From Luteococcus sp038433155 (GTDB taxonomy: Bacteria; Actinomycetota; Actinomycetes; Propionibacteriales; Propionibacteriaceae): a stretch of 64,000 nt of DNA. The translations under genes were made by a program, and so were the position numbers. Under the pieces are notes generated by a model. That model ran no database searches. It saw only the letters and a program-made list of their open reading frames with translations, and had not been told where the DNA came from. The stretch lies in contig NZ_JBCDMW010000010.1 of NCBI RefSeq assembly GCF_038433155.1, positions 1 to 64,000 of the forward strand, read 5' to 3'. Shown here one piece after another: positions 1-9,319 of this stretch (positions are counted from its first letter, which is position 1; each line of letters starts with the position of its first letter).

Positions 1-180
1 TGCCCCCCTTCCCCCTCCCCCCCCCCCCCCCCCCCCCCCCCCCCCTGGTCCCACGCGCCAGCACCCGCGCACGGCTCCGCGCCACACCGCCATTGTGGGA
101 CGCACGCGGATTCGGCGGCCGGGACGAAATTGTCAGCCGGCAGGACAGAGGCTGCGCTGCAGTGCCGGGCGGTGGACAGC
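1..180. other. Non-coding left edge with a 29-nt C homopolymer
   Basis: The window opens with pyrimidine runs that end in an uninterrupted run of C from 17 to 45. The remaining ~135 bases hold no convincing gene on either strand. The DUF2344-type partner that often follows radical SAM genes of the type at 181-2148 is not visible here. The homopolymer may be an assembly edge artefact or a real slippage-prone tract. Confidence 0.6.
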
Positions 181-2148
181 TCAGGGCTTGGCGGAAAGGT
201 CCTTCGTGACCACCTGCAGCGGGATCAGGATGGCGCCGGTGGGGCCGATCTGGATGTTGGTGTCCATCTGGGGGCACACACCGCAGTCGTAGCAGGGGGT
301 CCAGCGGCAGTCCTCAACCTCGCCGCCGTCCAGCGCGTCCTGCCAGTCCTCCCACAGCCAGTCCCGGTCCAGGCCCGAGTCCAGGTGATCCCAGGGCAGC
401 ACCTCGTCGTAGTCCCGCTCCCGGGTGGTGTACCAGGCCAGGTCCACCGGGTCCTCGGCCAACGCCTGCTCGCTGCAGGCCACCCAGCGGTCGTAGGAGA
501 AGTGCTCGCTCCAGCCGTCGAAATGACCGCCGTCGCGCCAGACCGCCTCGATGATCTTGCCGACGCGACGGTCGCCTCGGCTGAGCAGGCCCTCGATCTG
601 GCCGGGCTTGCCGTCGTGGTAACGCATCCCGATGGCCTTGCCGAACTGGCGATCGGCCCGGACCGTGTCGCGCAGCAGCTGGAGGCGGTGGTCGATAGTC
701 TCCGGCGAGGCCTGACCGGCCCACTGGAAGGGGGTGTGGCTCTTGGGCACGAAGCCACCGATGGAGATGGTGCACCGGATGTCCCGGGTGCCGGCCACCT
801 GGCGTCCGGTCTCGATCACCCGCTTGGCCATGTGGTAGATACCCAGCACGTCCTCGTCGGTCTCGGTGGGCAGACCGCACATGAAGTACAGCTTCACCTG
901 GCGCCAGCCATTGCCGAAGGCGGTGGCGACGGTGTTGATCAGGTCGTCCTCGCTGACCATCTTGTTGATCACCTGGCGCATCCGCTCACTGCCGCCCTCC
1001 GGGGCGAAGGTGAGGCCGGAGCGACGGCCGTTGCGGGACAGCTCATTGGCCAGGTCGATGTTGAAGGCGTCGACGCGGGTGGACGGCAGGGAGAGCGAGA
1101 CATTGGTGCCCTCATAGCGGTCCGCGAGTTGCTTGGTCACCTCGGCAATCTCGGAGTGGTCCGCCGAGCTCAGGCTGAGCAGGCCCACCTCCTCCAGGCC
1201 GGTGGCCTCCAGCCCGCCGGCCACCATCTTGCCGATCGTCTCGATGTTGCGCTCCCGCACCGGGCGGGTGATCATCCCGGCCTGGCAGAAGCGGCAGCCG
1301 CGGGTGCAGCCCCGGAAGATCTCCACCGAGTAGCGCTCGTGCACCGTCTCCGCCAGCGGCACCAGCGGCTTGGCCGGATAGGGCCACTCGTCCAGGTCCA
1401 TCAGGGTGTGCTTACGCACCTGGAAGGGGACCCCCGGACGGTTCGGGGCGACGCGCTGGATCCGCCCGTCGGGCAGGTAGCTGACGTCATAGAACTTGGG
1501 GACGTAGACCTCACCGGTCTCCGCCAGGCGCTGCAGCAGGCCGTCGCGACCACCGGGGCGGTCCTGGGCCTTCCACTCCCGGATCAGCTCGCTGATCAGC
1601 AGCACGGCTTCCTCGCCGTCGCCCAGCACCGCGGCGTCGATGAAGTCCGCGATCGGCTCCGGGTTGAACGACGCGTGCCCGCCGGCCAGCACGATCGGGT
1701 CGTGCTCCCGGCGATCCGCGTTGTGGATCGGGATGCCGGCCAGATCCAGCGAGTTCAGCATGTTGGTGTAGGTGAGCTCGGTGGAGAAGCTCAGTCCCAG
1801 CACGTCGAAGGCACCCACCGGCCGGTGCGCATCCAGCGTGAACTGCGGGATCTGCTGGGCCCGCATCAGCTTCTCCAGGTCCGGCCAGACGGCATAGGTG
1901 CGCTCGGCCAGGATCCAGTCGCGCTCGTTCAGCACCTCGTAGAGGATGGCGACGCCCTGGTTGGGCTGACCCACCTCATAGGCGTCGGGGTACATCAGCG
2001 CCCAGCGCACGTCGACGTCGTCCCAGTCCTTGACGACGCAGTTGTGCTCGCCGCCGACGTACTGGATGGGCTTGCTCACCTGGGCAAGCAGCGGTTCGAG
2101 GCGGCCGAACAGGCCCTCGGGCGCGGTGGTGCTGGTGTCAACAGTCAT
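181..2148 (-). CDS. B12-binding/radical SAM protein (TIGR03960-like)
   Basis: A 655-residue radical SAM enzyme of the family usually named TIGR03960 (elongator protein 3/MiaB/NifB-like superfamily); the substrate is unknown. The N-terminal ~230 residues resemble a cobalamin-binding-like fold, with segments such as LSFSTELTYTNML and VLAGGHASFNPEP. The [4Fe-4S] motif is at about residue 277, in RGCTRGCRFCQAGM (CxxxxCxFC arrangement). The C-terminus carries further cysteines (CYDCGVC). A TTG at 2232 would lengthen the protein and overlap the upstream gene; the ATG at 2148 was preferred because it leaves a 55-bp gap and matches the conserved start of the coding signal. The usual DUF2344 partner is absent from the 180 bases downstream, so it is either beyond the edge or missing. 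Confidence 0.85.
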   Translation of the reverse strand: MTVDTSTTAPEGLFGRLEPLLAQVSKPIQYVGGEHNCVVKDWDDVDVRWALMYPDAYEVGQPNQGVAILYEVLNERDWILAERTYAVWPDLEKLMRAQQIPQFTLDAHRPVGAFDVLGLSFSTELTYTNMLNSLDLAGIPIHNADRREHDPIVLAGGHASFNPEPIADFIDAAVLGDGEEAVLLISELIREWKAQDRPGGRDGLLQRLAETGEVYVPKFYDVSYLPDGRIQRVAPNRPGVPFQVRKHTLMDLDEWPYPAKPLVPLAETVHERYSVEIFRGCTRGCRFCQAGMITRPVRERNIETIGKMVAGGLEATGLEEVGLLSLSSADHSEIAEVTKQLADRYEGTNVSLSLPSTRVDAFNIDLANELSRNGRRSGLTFAPEGGSERMRQVINKMVSEDDLINTVATAFGNGWRQVKLYFMCGLPTETDEDVLGIYHMAKRVIETGRQVAGTRDIRCTISIGGFVPKSHTPFQWAGQASPETIDHRLQLLRDTVRADRQFGKAIGMRYHDGKPGQIEGLLSRGDRRVGKIIEAVWRDGGHFDGWSEHFSYDRWVACSEQALAEDPVDLAWYTTRERDYDEVLPWDHLDSGLDRDWLWEDWQDALDGGEVEDCRWTPCYDCGVCPQMDTNIQIGPTGAILIPLQVVTKDLSAKP

Positions 2149-2203
2149 GGTGCGCACCAGAGTAGTTGAGGCTTCAGCCCCGACGGGAATCGTCGCGACT
2201 GGC

Positions 2204-3349
2204 TCAGTGCTGCTGGTGGCGCTGCCAGGCAATCATCTGCTGCTGCCAGGTGGCCAACTGCTGCTCCAGTTGGCGCTGCCGCTCCAGCCCGGGGGCGGCG
2301 GTCCGCACGATCTGGTGGCAACGGGCCTGCCACTCCACCAGCGCCCAGCCGATCAGCGGCACCAGGATGCCGATCAGCACCGTCGGGTCACCGGCGCCGA
2401 CCTGCCGGTCGAAGATGCCGGAGATGTCGCTGAACGGCATCGTCGCCTCGCTGAGCACGTTGTTCACCACGTGCATGGCAATCGACGCCTCCAGCCCGCC
2501 GGTGCGCAGGGTCATTGCGCAGGCGATCAGGCCGAAGCAGAAGTAGAACAGGTTGAGCCACGGGTCGTCGGCGAAGTGCGAGAGCATGAACAGCACGGAG
2601 CTGACCACGGCCCCTGCCGCGAGCCCCACCCAGCGGTGCCCGAAGAAACTGGCCAAGGCCCGGGTGATCACACCTCGGAAGCCGTATTCCTCACCGGCGG
2701 CCTGGAAGGGCGTCGTGAGCAGGATTCCGACCACCAGCAGCCACGTGTCCCGGTTGACCGCCAGGCCCAGACCCTCCGGGCTCCTGGCCTGCAGCCAGGT
2801 CTCCGCGCCGATGTAGACCACCCACAGCGGCAGCAGCACCGCGAAGCAGCGGCCCAGCCAGCCCCAGCGCAGGCGGCCGGTGATACTGCTCAGCCAGCCG
2901 CCGGGTTGCCGGAAGAACCACCGGCCCAAGAGCATCCCCACCGGGATCAGCGCAGCCAGGGAGAGGTTGTTGATCAGGAACAGCGCCGGGGTGGCCGTGA
3001 CGTTTCCCTGGCTGGCGTTGCGCACCTCCTCCACCGTCCGACGACCGGTGGCGACGTCGATCCCGATGGCCAGGCTGCTGGCCAGGATGGTGATCCCGAC
3101 GAAGATCAGGGCACCCACCAGCAGCGCCGCCACTGGCCGCCACCAGCGCCACAAGGGCGTGCGCCAGAACTGGTGGTAGGCGCCGTCGGCCACCGGCAGC
3201 TCCACCTGCGGCATCGGCGTCGAGGGCATCGGGAGTTGCCCCTCGACAGGCTCGGGGACCGGGGCCGGGTTGGGTGGAACAGCACCCGGTGTGACCGACG
3301 ACTGGGCCGCCCCCTCCGGCCGTTGGGCGTCCTGCGGGTACTGGCTCAC
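2204..3349 (-). CDS. CPBP family intramembrane metalloprotease
   Basis: A 381-residue multi-pass membrane protein. The N-terminal ~65 residues are proline-rich and cytosolic-looking, followed by about eight hydrophobic segments. The family motif EExxxR appears as EEYGFRG near residue 217, followed by the second motif around SHFADD and a late His/Asn segment, MHVVNNVLSE. CPBP (CAAX/Abi) proteins are intramembrane proteases; the substrate here is unknown. The GTG at 3349 lies 4 bp after the ndk stop, so it is probably cotranscribed with ndk. Part of the linker, PVPEPVEG, is encoded by a copy of the dispersed CTCGACARGCTCGG repeat at 3241-3256. This suggests the repeat was tolerated as in-frame coding sequence. 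Confidence 0.85.
   Translation of the reverse strand: MSQYPQDAQRPEGAAQSSVTPGAVPPNPAPVPEPVEGQLPMPSTPMPQVELPVADGAYHQFWRTPLWRWWRPVAALLVGALIFVGITILASSLAIGIDVATGRRTVEEVRNASQGNVTATPALFLINNLSLAALIPVGMLLGRWFFRQPGGWLSSITGRLRWGWLGRCFAVLLPLWVVYIGAETWLQARSPEGLGLAVNRDTWLLVVGILLTTPFQAAGEEYGFRGVITRALASFFGHRWVGLAAGAVVSSVLFMLSHFADDPWLNLFYFCFGLIACAMTLRTGGLEASIAMHVVNNVLSEATMPFSDISGIFDRQVGAGDPTVLIGILVPLIGWALVEWQARCHQIVRTAAPGLERQRQLEQQLATWQQQMIAWQRHQQH
3241..3256. repeat. Dispersed CTCGACARGCTCGG repeat, in-gene copy
   Basis: CCTCGACAGGCTCGGG within the CPBP gene; it encodes part of PEPVEG. One of about ten copies or relatives in the window. Confidence 0.6.
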
Positions 3350-3353
3350 GCCG

Positions 3354-3767
3354 TCAGCTGGCCAGCTCGGGGAACCAGATGGCGATCTCGCGGGCCGCGC
3401 TGTCCGGCGCGTCCGAGGCGTGCACCAGGTTCCGGTTCTTGAACAGGGACAGGTCGCCGCGGATGGTGCCCGGGGCGGCGACGGCCGAGTCGGTGGTGCC
3501 GTTGATGTTGCGCACCGCCTCGATGGCGCGTTCCCCCTCCAGCACCAGGCTGACCAGCGGGCCGGAGGTGATGAACTGCTCCAGCGACGGGTAGTACTCC
3601 CGCCCGACGTGCTCCGCATAGTGCTGCTGGGCCACCTCCGCGTCGGCCGTGCGCAGCTGCATTGCCAGCACGGTCAGGCCCTTGGCCTCGTAGCGACGGA
3701 TGATTTCACCAATCAGGCCGCGTTCCACGGCGTCGGGCTTGAGCAGTACCAGGGTGCGTTCAGTCAT
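3354..3767 (-). CDS. ndk: Nucleoside diphosphate kinase
   Basis: A full-length 137-residue NDK that transfers gamma-phosphate from ATP to NDPs through a phosphohistidine. The start MTERTLVLLKPDAVERG is canonical. The segment AAPGTIRGDLS is conserved. The catalytic His lies in NLVHASD near the C-terminus. The ATG at 3767 is preceded by TAGGGT (minus strand, 3774-3779) with 6 nt between, which is a leaderless-type arrangement with no Shine-Dalgarno. The gene follows folC and DUF4233, the usual actinobacterial order. Confidence 0.97.
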   Translation of the reverse strand: MTERTLVLLKPDAVERGLIGEIIRRYEAKGLTVLAMQLRTADAEVAQQHYAEHVGREYYPSLEQFITSGPLVSLVLEGERAIEAVRNINGTTDSAVAAPGTIRGDLSLFKNRNLVHASDAPDSAAREIAIWFPELAS

Positions 3768-3812
3768 GCCTGCACCCTACAAGCAAGCTCGTCGCCGCAG
3801 CCGGGGGAAGAC

Positions 3813-4163
3813 TCACCGAGCCGCGTTGGACTCCAGGCGTCGACCCATCACGAAGGAGGCGCCCCAGATGGCCAGGAACATGATCCCGACGATGAACATC
3901 GTCGGGGTGAGCAGGCCCAGCGCCACCCCGGCCAGCTGGGCAAGCCAGCCCAGCGCATAGCCCAGCGGCGTGCGCAGCTTGGCCGCCGCCGCCAGGCAGA
4001 GGAGGCAGGCGACGATGCAGGCCCCGGCCGCGAGCCCCAGGGAGACGTCGTCCACCATGATCATCCCGGGGAAGGCGAGGCCGAAGACGATCACCTCCAT
4101 CACCAGGCAGCCGGCCATCGCCTTGTTCATCGGGTTGTCGGGGGCCAGGGCGAGGTTCACCAT
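3813..4163 (-). CDS. DUF4233 membrane protein
   Basis: A 116-residue protein with four predicted hydrophobic helices. It matches the small DUF4233 proteins that sit between folC and ndk in actinobacteria; the function is unknown. Its ATG at 4163 overlaps the folC stop by 7 nt, so translation is probably coupled. No soluble domain or catalytic motif is visible. The assignment rests on position, length and hydrophobic pattern. Confidence 0.8.
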   Translation of the reverse strand: MVNLALAPDNPMNKAMAGCLVMEVIVFGLAFPGMIMVDDVSLGLAAGACIVACLLCLAAAAKLRTPLGYALGWLAQLAGVALGLLTPTMFIVGIMFLAIWGASFVMGRRLESNAAR

Positions 4164-5578
4164 TGCGAGTCTCCGTCCAGGTCGAAGGGGGTGGTCAGGG
4201 CGGCGCGGTCCAGCGGCGCCTCGGGTTCCGGCCGGTCCGCCACCAGGATGGCGCGGGCCTCGCCGGCCAGGATCACCGAGCCGGCCACCAGCACCCCGGC
4301 ACCAGGTTCCTGGTCGGCCAGGGTGGTGGCCAGCTCCAGGGCCGTGGCCACGTCGGGGGCGGTCCGCACCCGGTCCTCGCCCAGGATTCCAGCGGCTCGT
4401 TCGGTCAGGGCCTCGGCAGACAGCCCACGATCGGTGGAGGACACCCGGGTGCAGATCATGGTGGTCAGCTGTTCACCGAAGATCCGCAGCACGGAGTCGA
4501 CGTCCTTGTCCGCCATCATCGCCACCACCCCGATCGTGGGGGTGAAGGCGTAGTTCTCGGCCAGCGCTGCCATGGTGGCGCTGGCCCCGTGCGGGTTGTG
4601 GCAGGTGTCCAGCACGACGGGTGGTGAGGTGCGCACCAGTTCCATCCGGGCCGGGGCCTCGACGGCGCCGAAACCGTCCACCACCACCTCCGGGTTCAGC
4701 GCCCGCCCACCCAGCAGGGCCTCGACGGCGGCCATCGCCAGCGCCGCATTGTGCGCCATGTGCTCCCCGAACAACGGCAGGTGGATGTCGCCGACCGGGC
4801 CCTCCGCGCCCTGCAAGCGCAGCAGCTGACCGCCGACGGCCCGGGTCCGCTCCAGCAGGGCGAAGTCGCGTCCCTCCAGCACCATCCGGGCACCCACCTC
4901 GGTGGCGCGCTCCACCAGGACCTCGGCGGCCTCGTCCTGCTGCGCTGCCAGCACGGCCGTGCTGCCGGGCTTGATGATGCCGGCCTTCTCCCCCGCAATG
5001 TCGCGCAGGTTGTCGCCCAGAATGTGGGTGTGGTCCAGGTCTATCGGACAGACGACGCTCACCTGCGGCTCGCAGACGCTGGTGGCGTCCCAGGTGCCGC
5101 CCAGCCCCACCTCGATCACCATCACGTCGACGGGGGCATCGGCGAAGGCGGCATAGGCCAGCCCCGTGATCACCTCGAAGAAGGTCATCGCCACCCCGTC
5201 GATCTGCTGGGCGTCGACCATCTCCACGTACGGCTTGACGTCGGCCCACAACTCGTCGAAGCGCTCGGGGCTGATCGGCTCGCCGTCGATGCAGATCCGT
5301 TCGGTGACGTCGACGAGATGCGGGGAGGAGAAACGCCCGGTGCGCAGGCCGTCGGCCCGCAGCAGGGCGTCGATCATGATGGCGGTGCTGCCCTTGCCAT
5401 TGGTCCCGGCCACCTGGATCACCGGGGCGGACTTCTCCGGGCTGCCCAGCAGGTCCATCAGGGCCTGAATCCGGCCCAGCGACGGGGCGATCCGATGCTC
5501 GGGCCAGCGGCCGATCAGTTCCTCGACGATCCGGGCGTGCTCGACAGAGGCCGGTGTGCTCTTGGGGGGTGTTGTCAT
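4157..5578 (-). CDS. folC: Bifunctional folylpolyglutamate/dihydrofolate synthase
   Basis: A 473-residue Mur-ligase-type enzyme that adds glutamates to (dihydro)folates in the cytosol. The P-loop VAGTNGKGST lies near residue 60. The family segments GRFSSPHLVDVTERI, EVGLGGTWDATS and DLDHTHILGD follow, and VLDTCHNPHGA marks the C-terminal domain. The ATG at 5578 has TAGGCT on the minus strand 9 nt upstream, so its leader is very short or absent. In many actinobacteria valS lies directly upstream of folC. Here valS is ~7 kb away on the opposite strand. Confidence 0.96.
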   Translation of the reverse strand: MTTPPKSTPASVEHARIVEELIGRWPEHRIAPSLGRIQALMDLLGSPEKSAPVIQVAGTNGKGSTAIMIDALLRADGLRTGRFSSPHLVDVTERICIDGEPISPERFDELWADVKPYVEMVDAQQIDGVAMTFFEVITGLAYAAFADAPVDVMVIEVGLGGTWDATSVCEPQVSVVCPIDLDHTHILGDNLRDIAGEKAGIIKPGSTAVLAAQQDEAAEVLVERATEVGARMVLEGRDFALLERTRAVGGQLLRLQGAEGPVGDIHLPLFGEHMAHNAALAMAAVEALLGGRALNPEVVVDGFGAVEAPARMELVRTSPPVVLDTCHNPHGASATMAALAENYAFTPTIGVVAMMADKDVDSVLRIFGEQLTTMICTRVSSTDRGLSAEALTERAAGILGEDRVRTAPDVATALELATTLADQEPGAGVLVAGSVILAGEARAILVADRPEPEAPLDRAALTTPFDLDGDSQW

Positions 5579-5777
5579 GGTGCGCCCAGCCTACCGGGGC
5601 CAACACCGCACCGGGCCAGCATCACCCGCGGCGGGCGCGGACCCTGGTCCGATCCGCGGGGCGGAAATCCACGACGCCGGGGGCTGGTCAGCTGCCCCCC
5701 CACGGCCCTAGGAATGGAGCAAAGCATTCCAGCCCGCATCGCCACCCCCGGGATGCCCGCACAGCAAGGATCCCACC
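5579..5777. other. Divergent intergenic region folC / secreted hydrolase
   Basis: 199 bp between divergent genes. A Shine-Dalgarno AAGGA at 5766-5770 serves the GTG at 5778. Apart from the short folC-proximal promoter box, no clear operator or hairpin was recognised. Confidence 0.5.
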
Positions 5778-8387
5778 GTGCCCATCTCGTATCGACGCCC
5801 GGCCACCGCGGCCATGGCCGGCCTGCTCGCCCTGGCCACCGCGACCACCAGCCAGGCGGCCCCCGTGCCGTCCCCCGACCCGCACCCCACTCCCGTCGGA
5901 ACCGCCGGCACCCTGCCAGCGGGGTGGCGGCTCAGCGGCAGCGGCCCGGCACGGGAGCTGGTGCGGCTGCCACACGGGCCGCGTCCGGTCACCGACGCCC
6001 GGCCGCATGTCTTCCTGGCCGGCCGGGACCTGGGGCCGGCCCGGGTGGCACGCGACGGTTCCCTGCGGATCCGGTTGGCCCAGCTGCCGTCGGACCTGTC
6101 CCGGCTGGAGGTGCACTACGGCGCGGCGACGGAGGCGGAGCTGCTGGCCCGTCGCGGGACCCGACGCATGGTGCAGGCGCAGGCCGCACAGGGCGCGACG
6201 GCCAGCGGCACCGTGACCGCCAGCTACTCCGCACGCCCGCTGCGCATCCCGGGCATGGCCCATCCTCAGGCGATCACTGGCCGAGTGGTGGCCCCGGCGG
6301 GCAAGGGCACCCATCCGGTGGTGCTCCTGCTGCATGGGCGTCATGACTGGTGCCTGACCGACGATGGCCAGGGCTGGCCCTGCGCCGCCGGCAAGGCGGT
6401 GCCCAATCTGGAGGGCTACCGCTACCTGCAGGAGGCCCTGGCCCAGCGCGGGTACTTCACGGTCAGCATCGACGCCAATGCGATCAACGCCCAGGACGAC
6501 CAGCTGGGTGACCTGGGCGCCTCCGCCCGGGCCGCGACGGTGCGTGCCCATCTGGACCTGCTGGCCGGTTGGCGCCAGGGAGCCTCGGCGCCCTTCGCCC
6601 GCACGGTGACCAGCCGCTATGACGTGCAGCGCACGCTGCTGGTGGGCCACAGCCGTGGTGGCGAGGGGGTTGCCCTGGCGGCCATCCAGGACGTGGCCGC
6701 TGGGAAGCACCGCGTCGCCGGGTTGGTGCTGCTGGGCCCGACCAACTTCTTCCACACCAGCGCCTCCACCACCCCGACCCTGACCGTGCTGCCGGGCTGC
6801 GACGGCGACGTGAGCGACCTGCAGGGAGTCGACTATGCCGACGGCGCCACCCGCTACGGCACCCAGCACGCCCTGTCCTCCGTCGCCTACCTGCCCGGCG
6901 CCAACCACAACTACTTCAACACCACCTGGACCCCGGGTTCGCCCACCGGCGTCGACGACGGACAGGCCACCGCCTGCCAGCCGTCGGCCCGGCTCTCGCC
7001 CGCCCAGCAACGCGCGACGGGCGTGCAGCTGGTCACCGCCTTCGCCGAGCGGGTGCTGAAGAGCCAGGGGCAGGCGACGGCCGTCGACGGCACCGGGAGC
7101 GCCCCCGCCGGGGTGCTCCCCGCCGGTCTGGTCACCTCTGCCACCGGTGGGGCTCGGCGCCGATTGGTGCAGCCCGGCCAGCGCGGCTGGAAGGTGACCG
7201 GCGCCACGGTGTGCCGCGGCCAGGACTGCGTCGCCAACCCGGACAGCCTAGAGCCGGCCGGGGTGCACTGGCGCAGCACCGCCGCGGTGGACCCGTCCGG
7301 CTGGGTGTGGAAGCCGGCCACCGCTATCACTCTGCGCCCGGCCCGACCCATCACGCTGCGCGGCAGCTCCGCGCTGGACCTGCGGGTGGCCCTGTCCCCG
7401 TCGGCCAGCCTGAACCCCATCCTGAAGGTGACCGACGGCAATGGGCACAGCGTCCTGGTGAAGCCGCAGGGCCCCGCGCGGCGCACGGGCATCCACGGCG
7501 GGGGTGACGGGGTGGGTGGCCGCTGGCTGGCGCAGAACCTCCGCTTCCCGTTGCCCGCCAAGGGCCTCAACCCGGACCGGATCACCGCGGTCAGCCTGCA
7601 GGCCTCCGGCCGGGCGAGCGGCTCGGGGATCGTGCTGGACCTTTCGGCGGCCCACCCAGGGATCACCCCCGCAGCGGCGCTGCCGCCGTCGGTGCTCACC
7701 CTGCCGGCCGAGCAGTCGGTGACCGAGGGAGCGTCGCCGTGGGTCAAGACCATCACCGCACGGCTCAGCCGCCCCACCGGCAGCCGGACCGCGGCCCTGG
7801 CCCTGGTGCAGGGCGGGCCACCGCAGGACCCGCGCTGGCAGCGCGTGCCAGCCGACGCCCGGACCATCCCCCTGACCCTGCCGATCCCCGGAAACACCGA
7901 GTGGGGCCTGTCCTACGACCTGATGGGTCAGCTGTTGGTGCGCGGTCCGGTGCTGGTGGCCACACCCACCACGTGGTTGCATGTCCTTGACGACGACCCC
8001 ATGCCCAGAGCGACGGTGACCCGCGCCGCCGTCTCCGCGAAACCAGGTCAGACGATGCGTTGGACCATCACCCTGGACCGGGTCAGCACGCTGAGCGACC
8101 ACAGCCTGACCGTCAGCGCCCGTCCGGTCAGCCCAGCGTTGACAGTCCGTGAACTGGGGCAACAGAGCCGCCAGGACTGGGGCGTGGACCCGGCCTCCAC
8201 AGAGTCCCTGGCGCAGGCCGGTGCCACCAATTGGGTCCGCATACCCGCCGGGCGCCGCACCGCGACCATCACGTTGGGGCTGGGCGGCAAGGCGGTCCCG
8301 GGCCACACGGTGGCGCTGGAGCTCTCCTCGGACGATCTGGCCCTCCCCAAGGGCGCCCGGCTCACCGGCGTGGTGGCCAGGCCCTGA
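5778..8387 (+). CDS. Large secreted alpha/beta hydrolase
   Basis: An 869-residue exported protein. It begins with an Arg-containing n-region and a hydrophobic core ending ...TTSQAAP, a likely signal peptidase I site near residue 27. An alpha/beta hydrolase domain spans about residues 155-430. It holds VVLLLHGRHDW (oxyanion region), the nucleophile elbow GHSRGG near residue 290, an acidic segment in PGCDGDV, and the likely catalytic His in PGANHNYF near 375. A long C-terminal half (about 430-869) has no recognised catalytic motif; it may be beta-rich and carries a late Calx-beta-like stretch (VTEGASPWVKTITARLS). The substrate is unknown; an esterase or lipase acting outside the cell is plausible. 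The start is GTG with AAGGA 7 nt upstream. Confidence 0.85.
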   Translation: MPISYRRPATAAMAGLLALATATTSQAAPVPSPDPHPTPVGTAGTLPAGWRLSGSGPARELVRLPHGPRPVTDARPHVFLAGRDLGPARVARDGSLRIRLAQLPSDLSRLEVHYGAATEAELLARRGTRRMVQAQAAQGATASGTVTASYSARPLRIPGMAHPQAITGRVVAPAGKGTHPVVLLLHGRHDWCLTDDGQGWPCAAGKAVPNLEGYRYLQEALAQRGYFTVSIDANAINAQDDQLGDLGASARAATVRAHLDLLAGWRQGASAPFARTVTSRYDVQRTLLVGHSRGGEGVALAAIQDVAAGKHRVAGLVLLGPTNFFHTSASTTPTLTVLPGCDGDVSDLQGVDYADGATRYGTQHALSSVAYLPGANHNYFNTTWTPGSPTGVDDGQATACQPSARLSPAQQRATGVQLVTAFAERVLKSQGQATAVDGTGSAPAGVLPAGLVTSATGGARRRLVQPGQRGWKVTGATVCRGQDCVANPDSLEPAGVHWRSTAAVDPSGWVWKPATAITLRPARPITLRGSSALDLRVALSPSASLNPILKVTDGNGHSVLVKPQGPARRTGIHGGGDGVGGRWLAQNLRFPLPAKGLNPDRITAVSLQASGRASGSGIVLDLSAAHPGITPAAALPPSVLTLPAEQSVTEGASPWVKTITARLSRPTGSRTAALALVQGGPPQDPRWQRVPADARTIPLTLPIPGNTEWGLSYDLMGQLLVRGPVLVATPTTWLHVLDDDPMPRATVTRAAVSAKPGQTMRWTITLDRVSTLSDHSLTVSARPVSPALTVRELGQQSRQDWGVDPASTESLAQAGATNWVRIPAGRRTATITLGLGGKAVPGHTVALELSSDDLALPKGARLTGVVARP

Positions 8388-8530
8388 CGGCCAGCGCGAG
8401 CCAAACCGGTTCGCCGCCCCTCCAACGGGCAGTCGGGTCATGGTCGGCTGCCCGGCCGCTCCCGCGGCGTGGCAGGCTTGGAAGCGACCCGCACCGCCGC
8501 AACCACCCCGGTTCCCTTCAGGAGTTGACC

Positions 8531-9319
8531 ATGGGCAAACCCTCCCCCGCCAGCCGTCGCGCCGCCCTGCAGGCCCAGCGAGAGCAGGCCCTGGCGGCAC
8601 AGCGGCGAGGCCGCATCATCGGCGGCATCGTCGGCGCGACGCTGGCGGTGCTGATGGTGGCCGGTGGGGCGTGGTGGTGGAACCAGTCCCGCAAGCCGGA
8701 GCCGGTGCCCGTCGGCAAGCAGCTGGCCGTGCCGCATGCGTCGGCCGACGGTTCGGGAATCACCCTGCACAAGAGCCCCGCAGGCAAGCCGACGCTGGTG
8801 ATCTACGAGGACTACCAGTGCCCGTGGTGCAAGGTGGCACATGACGCCCTGGGCCCCCTGACCGAGAGCCTCGCCCGCAAGGGTGAGATCGGTGTCGAGG
8901 TGCGTAGTCTCACCCTGTTGGACGGCGGCTCGAATGACTCCTCCTACCGGGCCAACATCGGCGCGGCCTGCGCCGACGTCGTCGGCGCCTATGCCGGCTA
9001 CCGGGACGCGATCTTCGCCAAGCAGCCCGCCAAGGAGGGCGACGGTTACTCCGACGAGCTGCTCACCGGCCTGCTGGACACGCTGACCCTCAAGGACCCC
9101 GGCGCCTTCCAGACCTGCTACCGGGAACGCCAGACCGACGACGCCGTCCAGCGGGTGCTGGATGCCGCCCGGGCCGCGGACCGGGACACCTCCTCCCCGC
9201 AGTACTGGGTGGCCGATGCCTCCGGTGCGGTGAAGAACCAGCTGGACCTGAAGGCGCTGATGGGCCAGCGGGACCCGTCGGAGGCGGAGCTGCTGGCGGC
9301 CATCAAGGCGGCGGCGTGA
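8531..9319 (+). CDS. Membrane-anchored DsbA-like thiol oxidoreductase (CPWC)
   Basis: A 262-residue protein with a basic N-terminus, one transmembrane helix at about residues 31-51 (GGIVGATLAVLMVAGGAWWW), and an extracytoplasmic thioredoxin-fold domain. The active site is YEDYQCPWCK near residue 97. Family: DsbA/DSBA-like thioredoxin (PF13462 type), which oxidises or isomerises thiols of exported proteins. The ATG at 8531 has AGGAG 6 nt upstream. Its stop overlaps the GTG of the MauE-like gene (GTGA), so the two are translationally coupled. The late cis-Pro region is unusual: the segment PQYWVADASGA replaces the common GTPT-type motif. This could change specificity. Confidence 0.85.
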   Translation: MGKPSPASRRAALQAQREQALAAQRRGRIIGGIVGATLAVLMVAGGAWWWNQSRKPEPVPVGKQLAVPHASADGSGITLHKSPAGKPTLVIYEDYQCPWCKVAHDALGPLTESLARKGEIGVEVRSLTLLDGGSNDSSYRANIGAACADVVGAYAGYRDAIFAKQPAKEGDGYSDELLTGLLDTLTLKDPGAFQTCYRERQTDDAVQRVLDAARAADRDTSSPQYWVADASGAVKNQLDLKALMGQRDPSEAELLAAIKAAA

